From an uncultured Collinsella sp. (lineage in GTDB: Bacteria; Actinomycetota; Coriobacteriia; Coriobacteriales; Coriobacteriaceae): 13,856 nucleotides of DNA. Made by a program: the position numbers and the translations under genes. The stretch is from contig CAUGJN010000031.1 of the NCBI GenBank assembly GCA_959599635.1, forward strand, positions 1-13,856, given 5' to 3'. Shown one piece after another: positions 6,657-13,856 of the stretch (positions are counted from its first letter, which is position 1; every line of letters begins with the position of its first letter). A model generated the notes under the pieces. The model was not told where the DNA came from, did not search any database, and saw nothing but the letters and a program-made list of their open reading frames with translations.

Positions 6657-6690
6657 AAGCGCATCGAACGCGTTCCGGAACCCGGCGCTT
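6657..6690 (+). promoter_or_regulatory. Overlapping palindromes between the regulator and surface-protein genes
   Basis: Two perfect 10-bp palindromes overlap by 4 nt: GAACGCGTTC (6666-6675) and GTTCCGGAAC (6672-6681). They lie inside wider arms AAGCGC (6657-6662) and GCGCTT (6685-6690). They start 14 nt after the regulator's stop and lie about 118 nt before the surface-protein start. This could be an operator for the adjacent LuxR-type dimer or a hairpin; no U-tract follows, so a terminator is less likely. The rest of the 155-nt gap shows no convincing promoter. Confidence 0.35.
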
Positions 6691-6798
6691 CGCTCGATCA
6701 ATTTGGACATTTTGACCCTTGAACGGCACTACCGCCACGAAGCGTCTTCTCGCAAAATTGGATTATTTCCACCGATATTTGCGGGATGGGAGCCCAAG

Positions 6799-9700
6799 AT
6801 GCTTGATCGCCGTTCGTTACTTGTTGCTGGAGCGTCCTCGCTGGCGAGCATTATGTTGCCTCGCGTGCCGGGAAGCGAAAATGCCTTCCTGCTGCCGTTC
6901 GCGCCCACCGCGGCCTATGCCGACGAAGAAGATCCCTTCAAGGTGCTCGTTCTCTCGCGCACCATGTTTGGTGTGGTCGTGGTCGACGTCGCCAACAAGA
7001 ATACGCCCATCGCAGGTGCCCAGGTCACGCTCACATCGCGCTATGCCGTAGGCAAGCAGCTCACCGCCACGACCGATGACGAAGGCACGGCCATCTTTGA
7101 GGTCGCCCCTCTTTCGGAAGACTACGTGGACGAGGCAACGCTTCTCGACGCGTACGACTTTAACGGCGGCATCTCCATTAGCATGGCGGGCTACCGCGAT
7201 GTCGAGATTCCCCTTGCGCGTATCCAGGGCGGCACCGCCATAACCGCGCCCACGCGTCCGCTGTCCGACGGCGAGCCGTACTTCCGCCAGCTCACATTCG
7301 ACGAATGGGACATCCAGTACGCTGATGCCACGTTCATGGCATTGCCGAAGGACGACGCGGCAAACGACCAACCCGACACGCATGCCTTTATTGTACAGGC
7401 ACATCTGCCACAGGGTGGACAGGCAACGCTGCACATCAACAAGGTAATGCCCGCCACGGGTAGCTCGCCCGAAACCGTCACGCAGATCGGCCAGATCAAG
7501 GCCAGCGCATCAGGCGCGGATAATCTGGCGACGTTCACACTCGAAGACAAGTTTCTCGACGCGGCATCGGGCCTTCTGGAGGAAGGGTGCAAGCTGCGCT
7601 TTGTCCTCGACTATCAGGGCAAAACCTACACGCTCTCATCCCCCATGGCCGTTGTCACCGCGCCGGCCGCAAAGGCGGAATCGGGCTCGACCACTATCGT
7701 CCCCACTACCATGGACCAAGAGGTCACTCCGTTTGATTTCCCCGCGGCGTTTCCCGGCATCGGCGGCAATAAGTTCACGTGCTGGATACCCACATTTCCG
7801 ATCCTCTTCGATTTCTCGTTTGCTGGATACGTGCTGTTTGGCGGAGGATACAAACCAGCCAGCTATATGAACGATTCGGGCAATCCGGATCCGGAGTACT
7901 GGAAGAAGTCACCGCGCGAGTCGGGCGCCAAGCAGGCAAACCGCTACCTCGACGAAATGGAGGGGAAGTGGAATCGGTACAAAAGTATGAGTGCCGGTTC
8001 GGGCACCGATCCAAGAAACACCAAGCTCCTTCGCCACCATTGCACGCCGCTGTTCACGATGGATATCGCCACACAGCTGTACGGCTCGCTCGCCTACGAT
8101 TGGGTGGGCAAAACCTGGGGTAACAACAACGACCCCGCATACGGCAATATTAAGGCCCTCTTCCAGGTAAGAACTGACCTCAATTGGACCGAGCAGTTTA
8201 CCCTAGGACCGGTGCCGTTTTTCCTAAACGTCAACCCCTGGGTGCTGGCAAAACTGGCGCTCGCCGTGGGCGCCCACACGCACGGCAGCGGCGCGGCGTT
8301 TTTCAAGAACATTTCGCTCGACTATTCCAACACGTCGGGCTCGTTCACCATCCAGATCGGACTTGCCGTCACCTTTGGAGCCGGCGTTGCAAGCGTCGCT
8401 TCGTCTGCCGTGCGCGGTGCCGCATCCCTCACGCTGTTCATTGGGTACGAGAAGGCAGATGGACACCAGCTTCCGCGGCTGCGCGTGGGTGCAGACGTCG
8501 ATGTCGATGTGATACTCCAGTTCGTAATGTTCAAGTGGACCACCAAGGCTTGGTCGGGGTCGTGGCCCACACTCATCGATTCGTGGAATATGTCGGTGAA
8601 CAATGGCGACCAGTATGTGCTCCAACGCTCTGAGCTGGCATTGGGTGGAGATACGCCTTATACGCTGGATGCCTGCTTCGGCTCGGCCGGCAACGCCGAG
8701 GCAGGTGGTGTGCCGCAGTTTATCGCATCGGCCACCATCGTCACCAACGCCGAGCTGCTCGCACGCGCCGAGGTTAAGGCCACTGCCGTAAACGCCGCGC
8801 CTGTCGTGCGCGATTGGGATCAAGCGGTCACGCGCATTGAGCTCGAGACGAACGCGGAGAGCGACGACACGGGACAGGTCGAACATTTCGTCCACGCGCT
8901 GATGGAGAACGACGAAAATGCCGCGCCGATGTATGAGTACACCTACATCGGTCAGTCAACGAACGCCGTTGCGGACCCGAACGCCAATTCTGCCGGCGTG
9001 TCGGAGGACGAGCGTGGCGGCATAAAACCCTCGAGCGACAACGTGCTGTTTTCCGGCGTGCTCAGCGAAGCCCACATGAAGCTAACGATGATTGCCGGCG
9101 TAGAATGCCTGTTCCGTATCGCCTCGGTGCGCTACGGCGACAATGGCCGCTCGCGACTGGTGGTGCACACAAAGGCAAACGGCACGTGGTCCGCTCCCAC
9201 GCCCGTGGACTTTCCCCTTGGGTTTGGCGAGGGCGACGTGGAGCGCGACGGCATATTCGATTACGACTTCGACGTGGTGGAATATACGGACGGAAGAGGA
9301 AACCAGGACGCCTACGTGCTGCTGGTCTCGGGCGAGCGCCCCGCCGGCGACAACACCCTTTTCGATACGGCAAGCACAGCCGGCATACTGTCCGTTGTGC
9401 GCCTGCGCATAAGTAATGACGAGATCCGCGTGGTGTCGCATACGTCATGGCGCAGCATCTCGCGCGGCCGCCTGCAAGAGGATGGCTACCATTGCCTGCA
9501 GTGCCCGCGCATCACGGTAGGCAAGACGCTGGTCGACGGACGCCTGTCGGGTGCCTACCTCCACCGCCGCGGAACCACCGCAGAGAAGGCGCTCGGCAGC
9601 GAGGCCGAGGTTGCGCTGGAATGCTTTACCCTGTGGTCGGATGATTTGGGCGACAGCCTGACGTTCCGCCAAGTTCTTCGCTTTCCGCAAGCACCGTCGA

Positions 9701-11166
9701 GTATCGAGCTGAGCGAGCCCGAGAATATCAACGGCAAAATGGTGGTGCCCGTTGCGTACGAGACCGCAGACGGTTGCGGCTGCGCATCGTACGCCGTGAT
9801 CGGCCAGTCCATTGCGGGCTGGGGCGTTATGCCACCAGACGCCACGGTGCCCCATGCGGTGCCGTGGCCACAACATTCGGGCTTTTTGGCCACCGTCAAC
9901 GAGCAGCTGCAGCATATTACTTGGACGCGAGGCGCATCGGCATTTGCAACGCAGCCCGTGGGTGCCGCAGGCTGTGGCCCGGCATCGTTTAGCGTAAGCA
10001 ACAACGGCAGGTGCGCGCTCTATGTAGAGAACACCGATGGCAAGGTGGGGCAAACCTACGACGAAGAAGGCAACCCGGTAGCAGTAATGGGCAAGCACTT
10101 CCGCATCTTCGCCAGCACCTTGGCAGGCGATCTGTTCACGGAGCCGTTCGTGATGTGCGAGCTGGACCATCCCGTCGATCAGATAACGACATTTTTGACG
10201 TCGGGAGGCATGCTCTCCGCGCTCGCCACGCACATTGTGAGCGCGGAGAAGAGCGAGGCAGAGCTGCACGGCATCGAAGTGCCTCTGGTGGCGTGTGCCA
10301 CTCCGACGGGCGCGGTCGCTACCTCGGGCGCGGTGGTGCCCGGAGCAGCAGGCGAATCCTTCATGGTCACGGTGCGAAACGACGGCAACACTTTGCTGAC
10401 TGCCGGCACAATCGATCTGTACCGAGAGGGCTCCAGCCAGCCGTTCTCCAGCGCATCCATCGGATTCGGAGCGAACGCACGCATGGCTTCGATCTACGAT
10501 CCAGAGCTTGCCGAAGACGCTTCGGCCAACGACATGGCACACGTAAAGTACGCGCTCGAGACGCTGGGCGCACGTTTTGCAACGCACCCGCTGGTAGCCG
10601 ACAACGGCAACGCCGTGCTGGCACCGGGTTGCACGGCACAGTTCCGCATGAGCTTCGCCATCCCCGAGAGCTGGAGCGACGAAGTGGGCAAACGCGTCAC
10701 GCTGTATGCGAAGGCGCGTAATCTGGTGGCGCTCGATCCCGTAACGCTCGAGGAGATCCGACCGGGCGCAAACTCGGCGCTGAGTGCCGTTCTGCACGAG
10801 CTTCATGTGCCCGACGCGGCATGCGAACGCTCAGAAGTTCAGGTCGGCGTATGCGACAGCGCGGATACGACAGGACTTCACGACGCCCCAATGACGGTAG
10901 ACGGCGATGGTGGCTCGAGTGGAGGTGGTTCCGACGGAAGCAGCTCCGGTGGCGGCAGTGGCTCTGGCAGCGGCAAGGATCACGGCAATAACAAGCGCTC
11001 CAGAAAAGCGGGCGCGCTCGCCGGCACGGGCGACAGCAACGTCCCCCTAACCGCAGCCGCAGCAGCACTCGCCGCAGCTGGTGCCGGCCTTGTCGCCTAC
11101 AGCGTCCGCCGCACGGCGCTCGAAAAAGACACCGCCAATGAGGTCAATTCGGATAGGCCTCGCTAG
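6799..11166 (+). CDS. Giant Tat-signal, sortase-anchored surface protein of unknown function
   Basis: A 1455-aa wall-anchored exoprotein. The N-terminus MLDRRSLLVAGAS has a twin-arginine-like pair (R4-R5) and hydrophobic stretch, with a likely cleavage after AYA (39-41). Residues about 47-150 look like a prealbumin/carboxypeptidase-regulatory-like beta domain (PIAGAQVTLTS... TTDDEGTAIFEV). The middle is rich in beta strands; a Gly/Ala-rich stretch (GLAVTFGAGVASVASSAV) starts around residue 520, and later repeats hint at propeller-like blades. A CARDB-like segment has VTVRNDGNTLL (about 1190). A Gly/Ser linker (1369-1392) leads to LAGTGDS (1407-1413), a hydrophobic helix and RR plus a polar tail, a class E-like LAxTG sortase signal. 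I chose ATG 6799 over the in-frame TTG at 6703: GGGAG lies 6 nt before it and it yields the signal peptide. No enzyme motif is recognised; an adhesin-like role is possible. No sortase is in the window. Confidence 0.85.
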   Translation: MLDRRSLLVAGASSLASIMLPRVPGSENAFLLPFAPTAAYADEEDPFKVLVLSRTMFGVVVVDVANKNTPIAGAQVTLTSRYAVGKQLTATTDDEGTAIFEVAPLSEDYVDEATLLDAYDFNGGISISMAGYRDVEIPLARIQGGTAITAPTRPLSDGEPYFRQLTFDEWDIQYADATFMALPKDDAANDQPDTHAFIVQAHLPQGGQATLHINKVMPATGSSPETVTQIGQIKASASGADNLATFTLEDKFLDAASGLLEEGCKLRFVLDYQGKTYTLSSPMAVVTAPAAKAESGSTTIVPTTMDQEVTPFDFPAAFPGIGGNKFTCWIPTFPILFDFSFAGYVLFGGGYKPASYMNDSGNPDPEYWKKSPRESGAKQANRYLDEMEGKWNRYKSMSAGSGTDPRNTKLLRHHCTPLFTMDIATQLYGSLAYDWVGKTWGNNNDPAYGNIKALFQVRTDLNWTEQFTLGPVPFFLNVNPWVLAKLALAVGAHTHGSGAAFFKNISLDYSNTSGSFTIQIGLAVTFGAGVASVASSAVRGAASLTLFIGYEKADGHQLPRLRVGADVDVDVILQFVMFKWTTKAWSGSWPTLIDSWNMSVNNGDQYVLQRSELALGGDTPYTLDACFGSAGNAEAGGVPQFIASATIVTNAELLARAEVKATAVNAAPVVRDWDQAVTRIELETNAESDDTGQVEHFVHALMENDENAAPMYEYTYIGQSTNAVADPNANSAGVSEDERGGIKPSSDNVLFSGVLSEAHMKLTMIAGVECLFRIASVRYGDNGRSRLVVHTKANGTWSAPTPVDFPLGFGEGDVERDGIFDYDFDVVEYTDGRGNQDAYVLLVSGERPAGDNTLFDTASTAGILSVVRLRISNDEIRVVSHTSWRSISRGRLQEDGYHCLQCPRITVGKTLVDGRLSGAYLHRRGTTAEKALGSEAEVALECFTLWSDDLGDSLTFRQVLRFPQAPSSIELSEPENINGKMVVPVAYETADGCGCASYAVIGQSIAGWGVMPPDATVPHAVPWPQHSGFLATVNEQLQHITWTRGASAFATQPVGAAGCGPASFSVSNNGRCALYVENTDGKVGQTYDEEGNPVAVMGKHFRIFASTLAGDLFTEPFVMCELDHPVDQITTFLTSGGMLSALATHIVSAEKSEAELHGIEVPLVACATPTGAVATSGAVVPGAAGESFMVTVRNDGNTLLTAGTIDLYREGSSQPFSSASIGFGANARMASIYDPELAEDASANDMAHVKYALETLGARFATHPLVADNGNAVLAPGCTAQFRMSFAIPESWSDEVGKRVTLYAKARNLVALDPVTLEEIRPGANSALSAVLHELHVPDAACERSEVQVGVCDSADTTGLHDAPMTVDGDGGSSGGGSDGSSSGGGSGSGSGKDHGNNKRSRKAGALAGTGDSNVPLTAAAAALAAAGAGLVAYSVRRTALEKDTANEVNSDRPR

Positions 11167-11213
11167 CTCCTAGTTACTTTTGTGTGAGACGCCGACTCGG
11201 CTCATCGAGCACC

Positions 11214-11248
11214 AAAAAGGGCTGGCCCGATAATTCGGAGCCAGCCCT
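11214..11248 (-). terminator. Intrinsic terminator of the lipoprotein gene
   Basis: On the minus strand, a GC-rich stem AGGGCTGGC with GCCAGCCCT, extended inward by TCGG with CCGA and one bulged base around an ATTA loop, is followed by TTTTT. It lies 27 nt past the lipoprotein stop. On the plus strand the same stem sits 51 nt after the surface-protein stop, but no T-run follows there, so termination in that direction would be weaker. Confidence 0.85.
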
Positions 11249-11275
11249 GAGTCGCCTGACGTAAGAATCGTGGCG

Positions 11276-12292
11276 TTACTTGAGCTTCAGTGCCTCCATC
11301 ATGGGCACGGCGGCATCCCAGTCGATCTTCCAGCCGATCGACACGCGGACGGTCTCGCCCGTCGCGGGAGCCGTCGCAAACAGTGTATGGCCGTTGTCGG
11401 GACCGGTAAAGCGCAGCCACGTTATGCCGTTGCACTCGACCTGGTCGGTTGTTGTCTCCTTGCCTTCGTAGACCTGCTCTAGGCTTGCAACCTCTTCCTC
11501 CGGCGAGCGCGGGAAGATGCTGATGTTCAGGCGTCCTCCAGTCTCATCGTGGAAGAAGTTTGCCTTTTCGCGCTCTTCGTCGGACGAATCCAGTGTGTAC
11601 CCATCGGCGGCCTCGATGCTGTACGATGCGCAGTCGATGCCCGTTAAATCTGCCTTCTCGCCAGAATCGGCCACGCCGCCGGCCGCCTTGAACTCCTTGG
11701 TCTCGCAGCCTGTGGTGTCGAAGTGCATGGCCTCATGATTCTTGGCGGGGGCGTAAGCGTCTACGAACTCGACAGTGATGGGCCCGTAGTACGCCGTCTT
11801 GGGCGCCCAGAAATACACGTACTCAACGGTCTCGCCCGGACCGATATCTGGCCTCTCGGAAAGGTCGATGCCCTCGTGCAGCTCATCGGGAGCCTCGCTT
11901 GCAACGTAGTCGAGCACGACCGCCTTGCCGGAAGTAAACAACGGGTCGCCTGCCTCAAGATCGCCCTGGGCAGCATGCACGTTAAAGGAACTGAACGTCC
12001 TGTTCTTTGTGTTGTTGTTGGTAATCTTGATGTGCAGGTAAAAGCCGTCCTGCTTCTTGGCATCACCGCGATAGAACGTACCGTGAGCCACCGACTCATA
12101 GGTAATGCCTGCCACCTCGACCGTCTGCGACTCATAGGCCTTGGGCTTCTCGGCCTTCTCCTGCACGGGTACGCTCCCGCCCGAGCCACTCGGCGCATTA
12201 CCGCCGCAGCCTGCCACCGTACACGCCAACACAGCCGAAAGCGTCACGGTGGGAATTCCTAACAGCAGCTTCTTCGTCATGGGCTTCATCAT
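11276..12292 (-). CDS. Two-domain secreted lipoprotein of unknown function
   Basis: A 338-aa predicted lipoprotein. The signal peptide (MMKPMTKK, then a hydrophobic core) ends in lipobox VAGC with the lipidated cysteine at 29, followed by a Gly/Ser/Pro linker. Domain 1 (about 50-190) reads FYLHIKITNNNTKNRTFSSF and VEYVYFWAPK, an immunoglobulin-like fold resembling DUF4352/DUF5067 lipoproteins. Domain 2 (about 225-338) carries YTLDSSDEEREKANFFH and NGITWLRFTGPDNGHTLF and ends EALKLK; I do not recognise it. The start with MM at 12292 has AAAGGAG (12301-12307, complement) 8 nt upstream; the longer in-frame start at 12415 would bury the signal peptide. It is monocistronic with its own terminator and divergent from the topoisomerase gene. 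No catalytic motif is visible. Confidence 0.85.
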   Translation of the reverse strand: MMKPMTKKLLLGIPTVTLSAVLACTVAGCGGNAPSGSGGSVPVQEKAEKPKAYESQTVEVAGITYESVAHGTFYRGDAKKQDGFYLHIKITNNNTKNRTFSSFNVHAAQGDLEAGDPLFTSGKAVVLDYVASEAPDELHEGIDLSERPDIGPGETVEYVYFWAPKTAYYGPITVEFVDAYAPAKNHEAMHFDTTGCETKEFKAAGGVADSGEKADLTGIDCASYSIEAADGYTLDSSDEEREKANFFHDETGGRLNISIFPRSPEEEVASLEQVYEGKETTTDQVECNGITWLRFTGPDNGHTLFATAPATGETVRVSIGWKIDWDAAVPMMEALKLK

Positions 12293-12436
12293 CCTCACCG
12301 CTCCTTTCGGCTTGCAGCTCATCCGTTGCCCGAGTCGCAAGTCGACCCCGTGGCATCGGCTTCCACTATGAGCGTATGACGAAACACGGCGCGGGCGAAG
12401 TGACCCACGGCCCAAATAACGACCCGCCAGCGTTCC

Positions 12437-12480
12437 TTATGGGCCAAAGGGACTCGCACACGCACGCCCGTGGCCCATAA
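12437..12480. repeat. Perfect 10-bp inverted repeat with 24-nt spacer
   Basis: TTATGGGCCA (12437-12446) is exactly complementary to TGGCCCATAA (12471-12480). The right arm is part of an imperfect direct repeat whose other copy is at 12406-12422, giving three related GGCCCA sites in about 75 nt. It could be a multi-site operator, a hairpin in the lipoprotein leader or a remnant of a small mobile repeat; nothing decides between these. Confidence 0.5.
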
Positions 12481-12610
12481 AACGAGACGCTTGTCCCAAT
12501 GTTCGATTCGATCCATCCGCAAACAAGGTAGGGCGCCTCCAGCCGCCTTCAAACCTACTCGGGCAGAATCAACTCGGTCTTGTCCGAGTAAACGCCGTTC
12601 CATCAAATTC

Positions 12611-12624
12611 CGAACGATTGTTCG
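12611..12624. promoter_or_regulatory. LexA/SOS-box-like palindrome
   Basis: CGAACGATTGTTCG has CGAAC and GTTCG half-sites separated by 4 nt, the arrangement of the Gram-positive/actinobacterial LexA box (CGAAC-N4-GTTCG). It ends 16 nt before the -35 of the candidate topoisomerase promoter and 99 nt before the start codon. The match to the established consensus is direct; that LexA binds here is inference. Confidence 0.5.
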
Positions 12625-12640
12625 ATGGATTTCGTGTTGG

Positions 12641-12669
12641 TTGGAATCGCCTATGGGCTGGGCTATGCT
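12641..12669 (+). promoter_or_regulatory. Candidate sigma70 promoter of the topoisomerase gene
   Basis: TTGGAA (12641-12646) and TATGCT (12664-12669) are separated by exactly 17 nt; each hexamer matches 4 of 6 consensus bases. A start near 12676 would leave a leader of about 48 nt containing AAAGGAG at 12701-12707. Confidence 0.45.
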
Positions 12670-12723
12670 ACCTTGACTATCTATATGACTTAAACGCAGC
12701 AAAGGAGCACCGAGAGAGCGAGT

Positions 12724-13856
12724 ATGGCAAAAAACACCGCAAACTATGGTAACGACAGTATCCGCCAGCTCAAGGACGAGGAGCGCGTACGCCTGCGCCC
12801 CGCCGTCATCTTTGGCTCGGACGGGCTCGACGGCTGCGCGCATGCCGCCTTCGAGATCCTGTCCAACGCCGTTGACGAGGCGCGCCAGGGCTACGGCAAG
12901 CTCATCACCCTTACCGCCTTTCGCGATGGTTCTATTCAGGTAGAGGACAACGGCCGCGGCTGCCCGCTCGACTGGAACCCCTCCGAGAAGCGCTTTAACT
13001 GGGAGCTCGTCTTTTGCGAGCTCTACGCCGGCGGCAAGTACAACAACAACCAGGGCGGCGACTACGACTTCTCGCTCGGTACCAACGGCTTGGGCTCGTG
13101 CGCGACCCAATATGCCTCCGAGTATATGGACGTCACGGTTTGGCGCGACGGCAATAAGTACTCCCTGCACTTTAAGAAGGGCAAGGTCGTCGGTGCCAAA
13201 AAGAAGGCACTCGAGATTGAGCCCAGCGACGAGAACCGCACCGGCACCACCATCAAGTGGCGCCCCGATCTTGAGGTCTTTACCTCGATCAGCATTCCCC
13301 ACGAGTGGTATCGCGAGACCATGCGCCGCCAGGCCGTGGTCAACGCCAACGTGACCTTCCGCCTGCGCATCGAGGGCGACGATGGCGAGTTTACCGAAGA
13401 GGACTTCTGCTATCCCAAGGGCATCGAGGACTACGTGCTCGAGAAGGTCGGTACCGACTACCTTACCGAGCCCTTCTTTATCGAGGCCGACCGTCGAGGT
13501 CGCGACCGCGAGGACCTGCCCGACTACAACGTAAAGATCACCGCGTGCATGTGCTTCTCGCGCACCTTCATGATGCAGGAGTATTACCACAACTCATCGT
13601 GGCTCGAGAACGGCGGTTCGCCCGAGAAGGCCGCTCGCAGCGCTCTGACCAGCGCCATCGATGCCTACATTAAGCAACAGGGCAAGTACAACAAAAACGA
13701 GAGCGGCATTAAGTGGCAAGACGTCCAGGACTGCCTGGTACTGGTGACCAACTGCTTCTCCACCCAGACGTCCTACGAAAACCAGACTAAGAAGGCCATC
13801 AACAACCGCTTTATCCAGCAGGCCATGACTGCCTTCTTTAAGGAGCGCCTCTCGAC
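12724..13856 (+). CDS. Divergent GyrB/ParE-type topoisomerase ATPase subunit (partial, 3' end beyond window)
   Basis: The N-terminal 377 residues of a type IIA DNA topoisomerase B subunit; the gene runs off the window. GHKL ATPase motifs are clear: EILSNAVDEA (44-53, catalytic E44 and Mg-binding N48), VEDNGRGCP (73-81) and the ATP-lid GTNGLGSCATQYASE (119-133). LYAGGKYNN (100-108) matches the GyrB LHAGGKF segment. The transducer domain ends with NQTKKAI (353-359), whose K356 corresponds to the ATP-contacting QTK-loop lysine. The N-terminus differs from standard GyrB/ParE: VRLRPAVIFGSDGLDGC replaces the usual VRKRPGMYIG region, pointing to a separate branch that I recall from Clostridia and Coriobacteriia. 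Toprim residues would lie beyond the window. AAAGGAG is 16 nt from the ATG, rather far; a GAGAGAG stretch lies closer. An A subunit may follow downstream. Confidence 0.87.
   Translation, partial: MAKNTANYGNDSIRQLKDEERVRLRPAVIFGSDGLDGCAHAAFEILSNAVDEARQGYGKLITLTAFRDGSIQVEDNGRGCPLDWNPSEKRFNWELVFCELYAGGKYNNNQGGDYDFSLGTNGLGSCATQYASEYMDVTVWRDGNKYSLHFKKGKVVGAKKKALEIEPSDENRTGTTIKWRPDLEVFTSISIPHEWYRETMRRQAVVNANVTFRLRIEGDDGEFTEEDFCYPKGIEDYVLEKVGTDYLTEPFFIEADRRGRDREDLPDYNVKITACMCFSRTFMMQEYYHNSSWLENGGSPEKAARSALTSAIDAYIKQQGKYNKNESGIKWQDVQDCLVLVTNCFSTQTSYENQTKKAINNRFIQQAMTAFFKERLS

Larger units (their letters stand above)
12293..12723. other. Divergent, gene-free intergenic region rich in inverted repeats
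   Basis: This 431-nt stretch carries no ORF with a ribosome site. Left to right it holds the AAAGGAG of the lipoprotein gene, an imperfect direct repeat of 17 nt with 13 matches (CACGGCCCAAATAACGA at 12406-12422 and 12469-12485), a 10-bp inverted repeat (12437-12480), a small hairpin ACTCGG/CCGAGT (12572-12589), an SOS-box-like palindrome and a sigma70-like promoter for the topoisomerase gene. I could not find a convincing promoter for the lipoprotein gene. Confidence 0.6.

Noticed and set aside
9445..10806. Minus-strand 453-codon open frame
   Set aside because: Shadow of the surface-protein gene in GC-rich DNA; Arg/Cys/His-rich with no domain.
12376..12480. Small plus-strand ORF of 34 aa in the intergenic region
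   Set aside because: No ribosome site, no recognisable sequence, and it coincides with the inverted repeat.
12495..12520. GTTCGATTC resembling a tRNA T-loop
   Set aside because: No acceptor stem, D-arm or anticodon arm can be folded around it.
12552..12600. Minus-strand fragment reading NGVYSDKTELILPE then stop, like the tail of a gene
   Set aside because: Only about 15 codons are open before an upstream stop; too short to call a pseudogene without a database match.
12319..13590. Minus-strand 423-codon open frame
   Set aside because: Antisense to the topoisomerase gene, whose ATPase motifs are unmistakable, and it runs across the repeat-rich intergenic region.

Overview
The window looks like chromosomal DNA of a GC-rich, Gram-positive anaerobe. 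My best guess is Coriobacteriia (Collinsella-like). The grounds are two lipoproteins, a sortase-anchored surface protein with an LAxTG-type signal, a small CXXC protein I recognise as the CD1871A family of anaerobes, and strong AAGGAG ribosome sites. The genus is inference; no rRNA or other taxonomic marker is present.

Layout. (1) 197-4326: a five-gene redox/sensing module bracketed by two co-oriented, 84-nt, about 90% identical repeats, each made of two palindromes. Leftward from the centre run a 48-aa CXXC membrane peptide (2335-2189), a polyferredoxin-like membrane 4Fe-4S protein (2196-1285) and a TlpA/thioredoxin lipoprotein (1249-287). Rightward run an OmpR-type response regulator and its histidine kinase (2425-4244), overlapping by 4 nt. 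The obvious reading is electron transfer across the membrane from ferredoxin-type centres to extracytoplasmic dithiols, under two-component control. (2) 4361-5341 (minus): a GMP synthase containing only the ATP-pyrophosphatase and C-terminal domains, with no glutaminase domain in the window. (3) 5639-11166 (plus): a LuxR-type regulator with a helical, TPR-like N-terminus, followed by a 1455-aa surface protein with a Tat-like signal peptide, a Gly/Ser linker and an LAGTG wall-anchor signal. (4) 11276-12292 (minus): a secreted lipoprotein of two small domains, with a clear intrinsic terminator. (5) 12293-12723: a gene-free region holding inverted repeats, a LexA/SOS-box-like palindrome and a sigma70-like promoter. 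(6) 12724 to the window end (plus): the N-terminal 377 residues of a divergent GyrB/ParE-family topoisomerase ATPase subunit.

Most informative points: the easily missed 48-aa TTG-start CXXC gene; the duplicated double-palindrome element at both ends of the redox module, with a compensatory base-pair change between copies; the glutaminase-less GuaA; the probable regulator/surface-protein pair; and the SOS-box-like site in front of the topoisomerase gene. All assignments come from reading the sequence; no database search was run.
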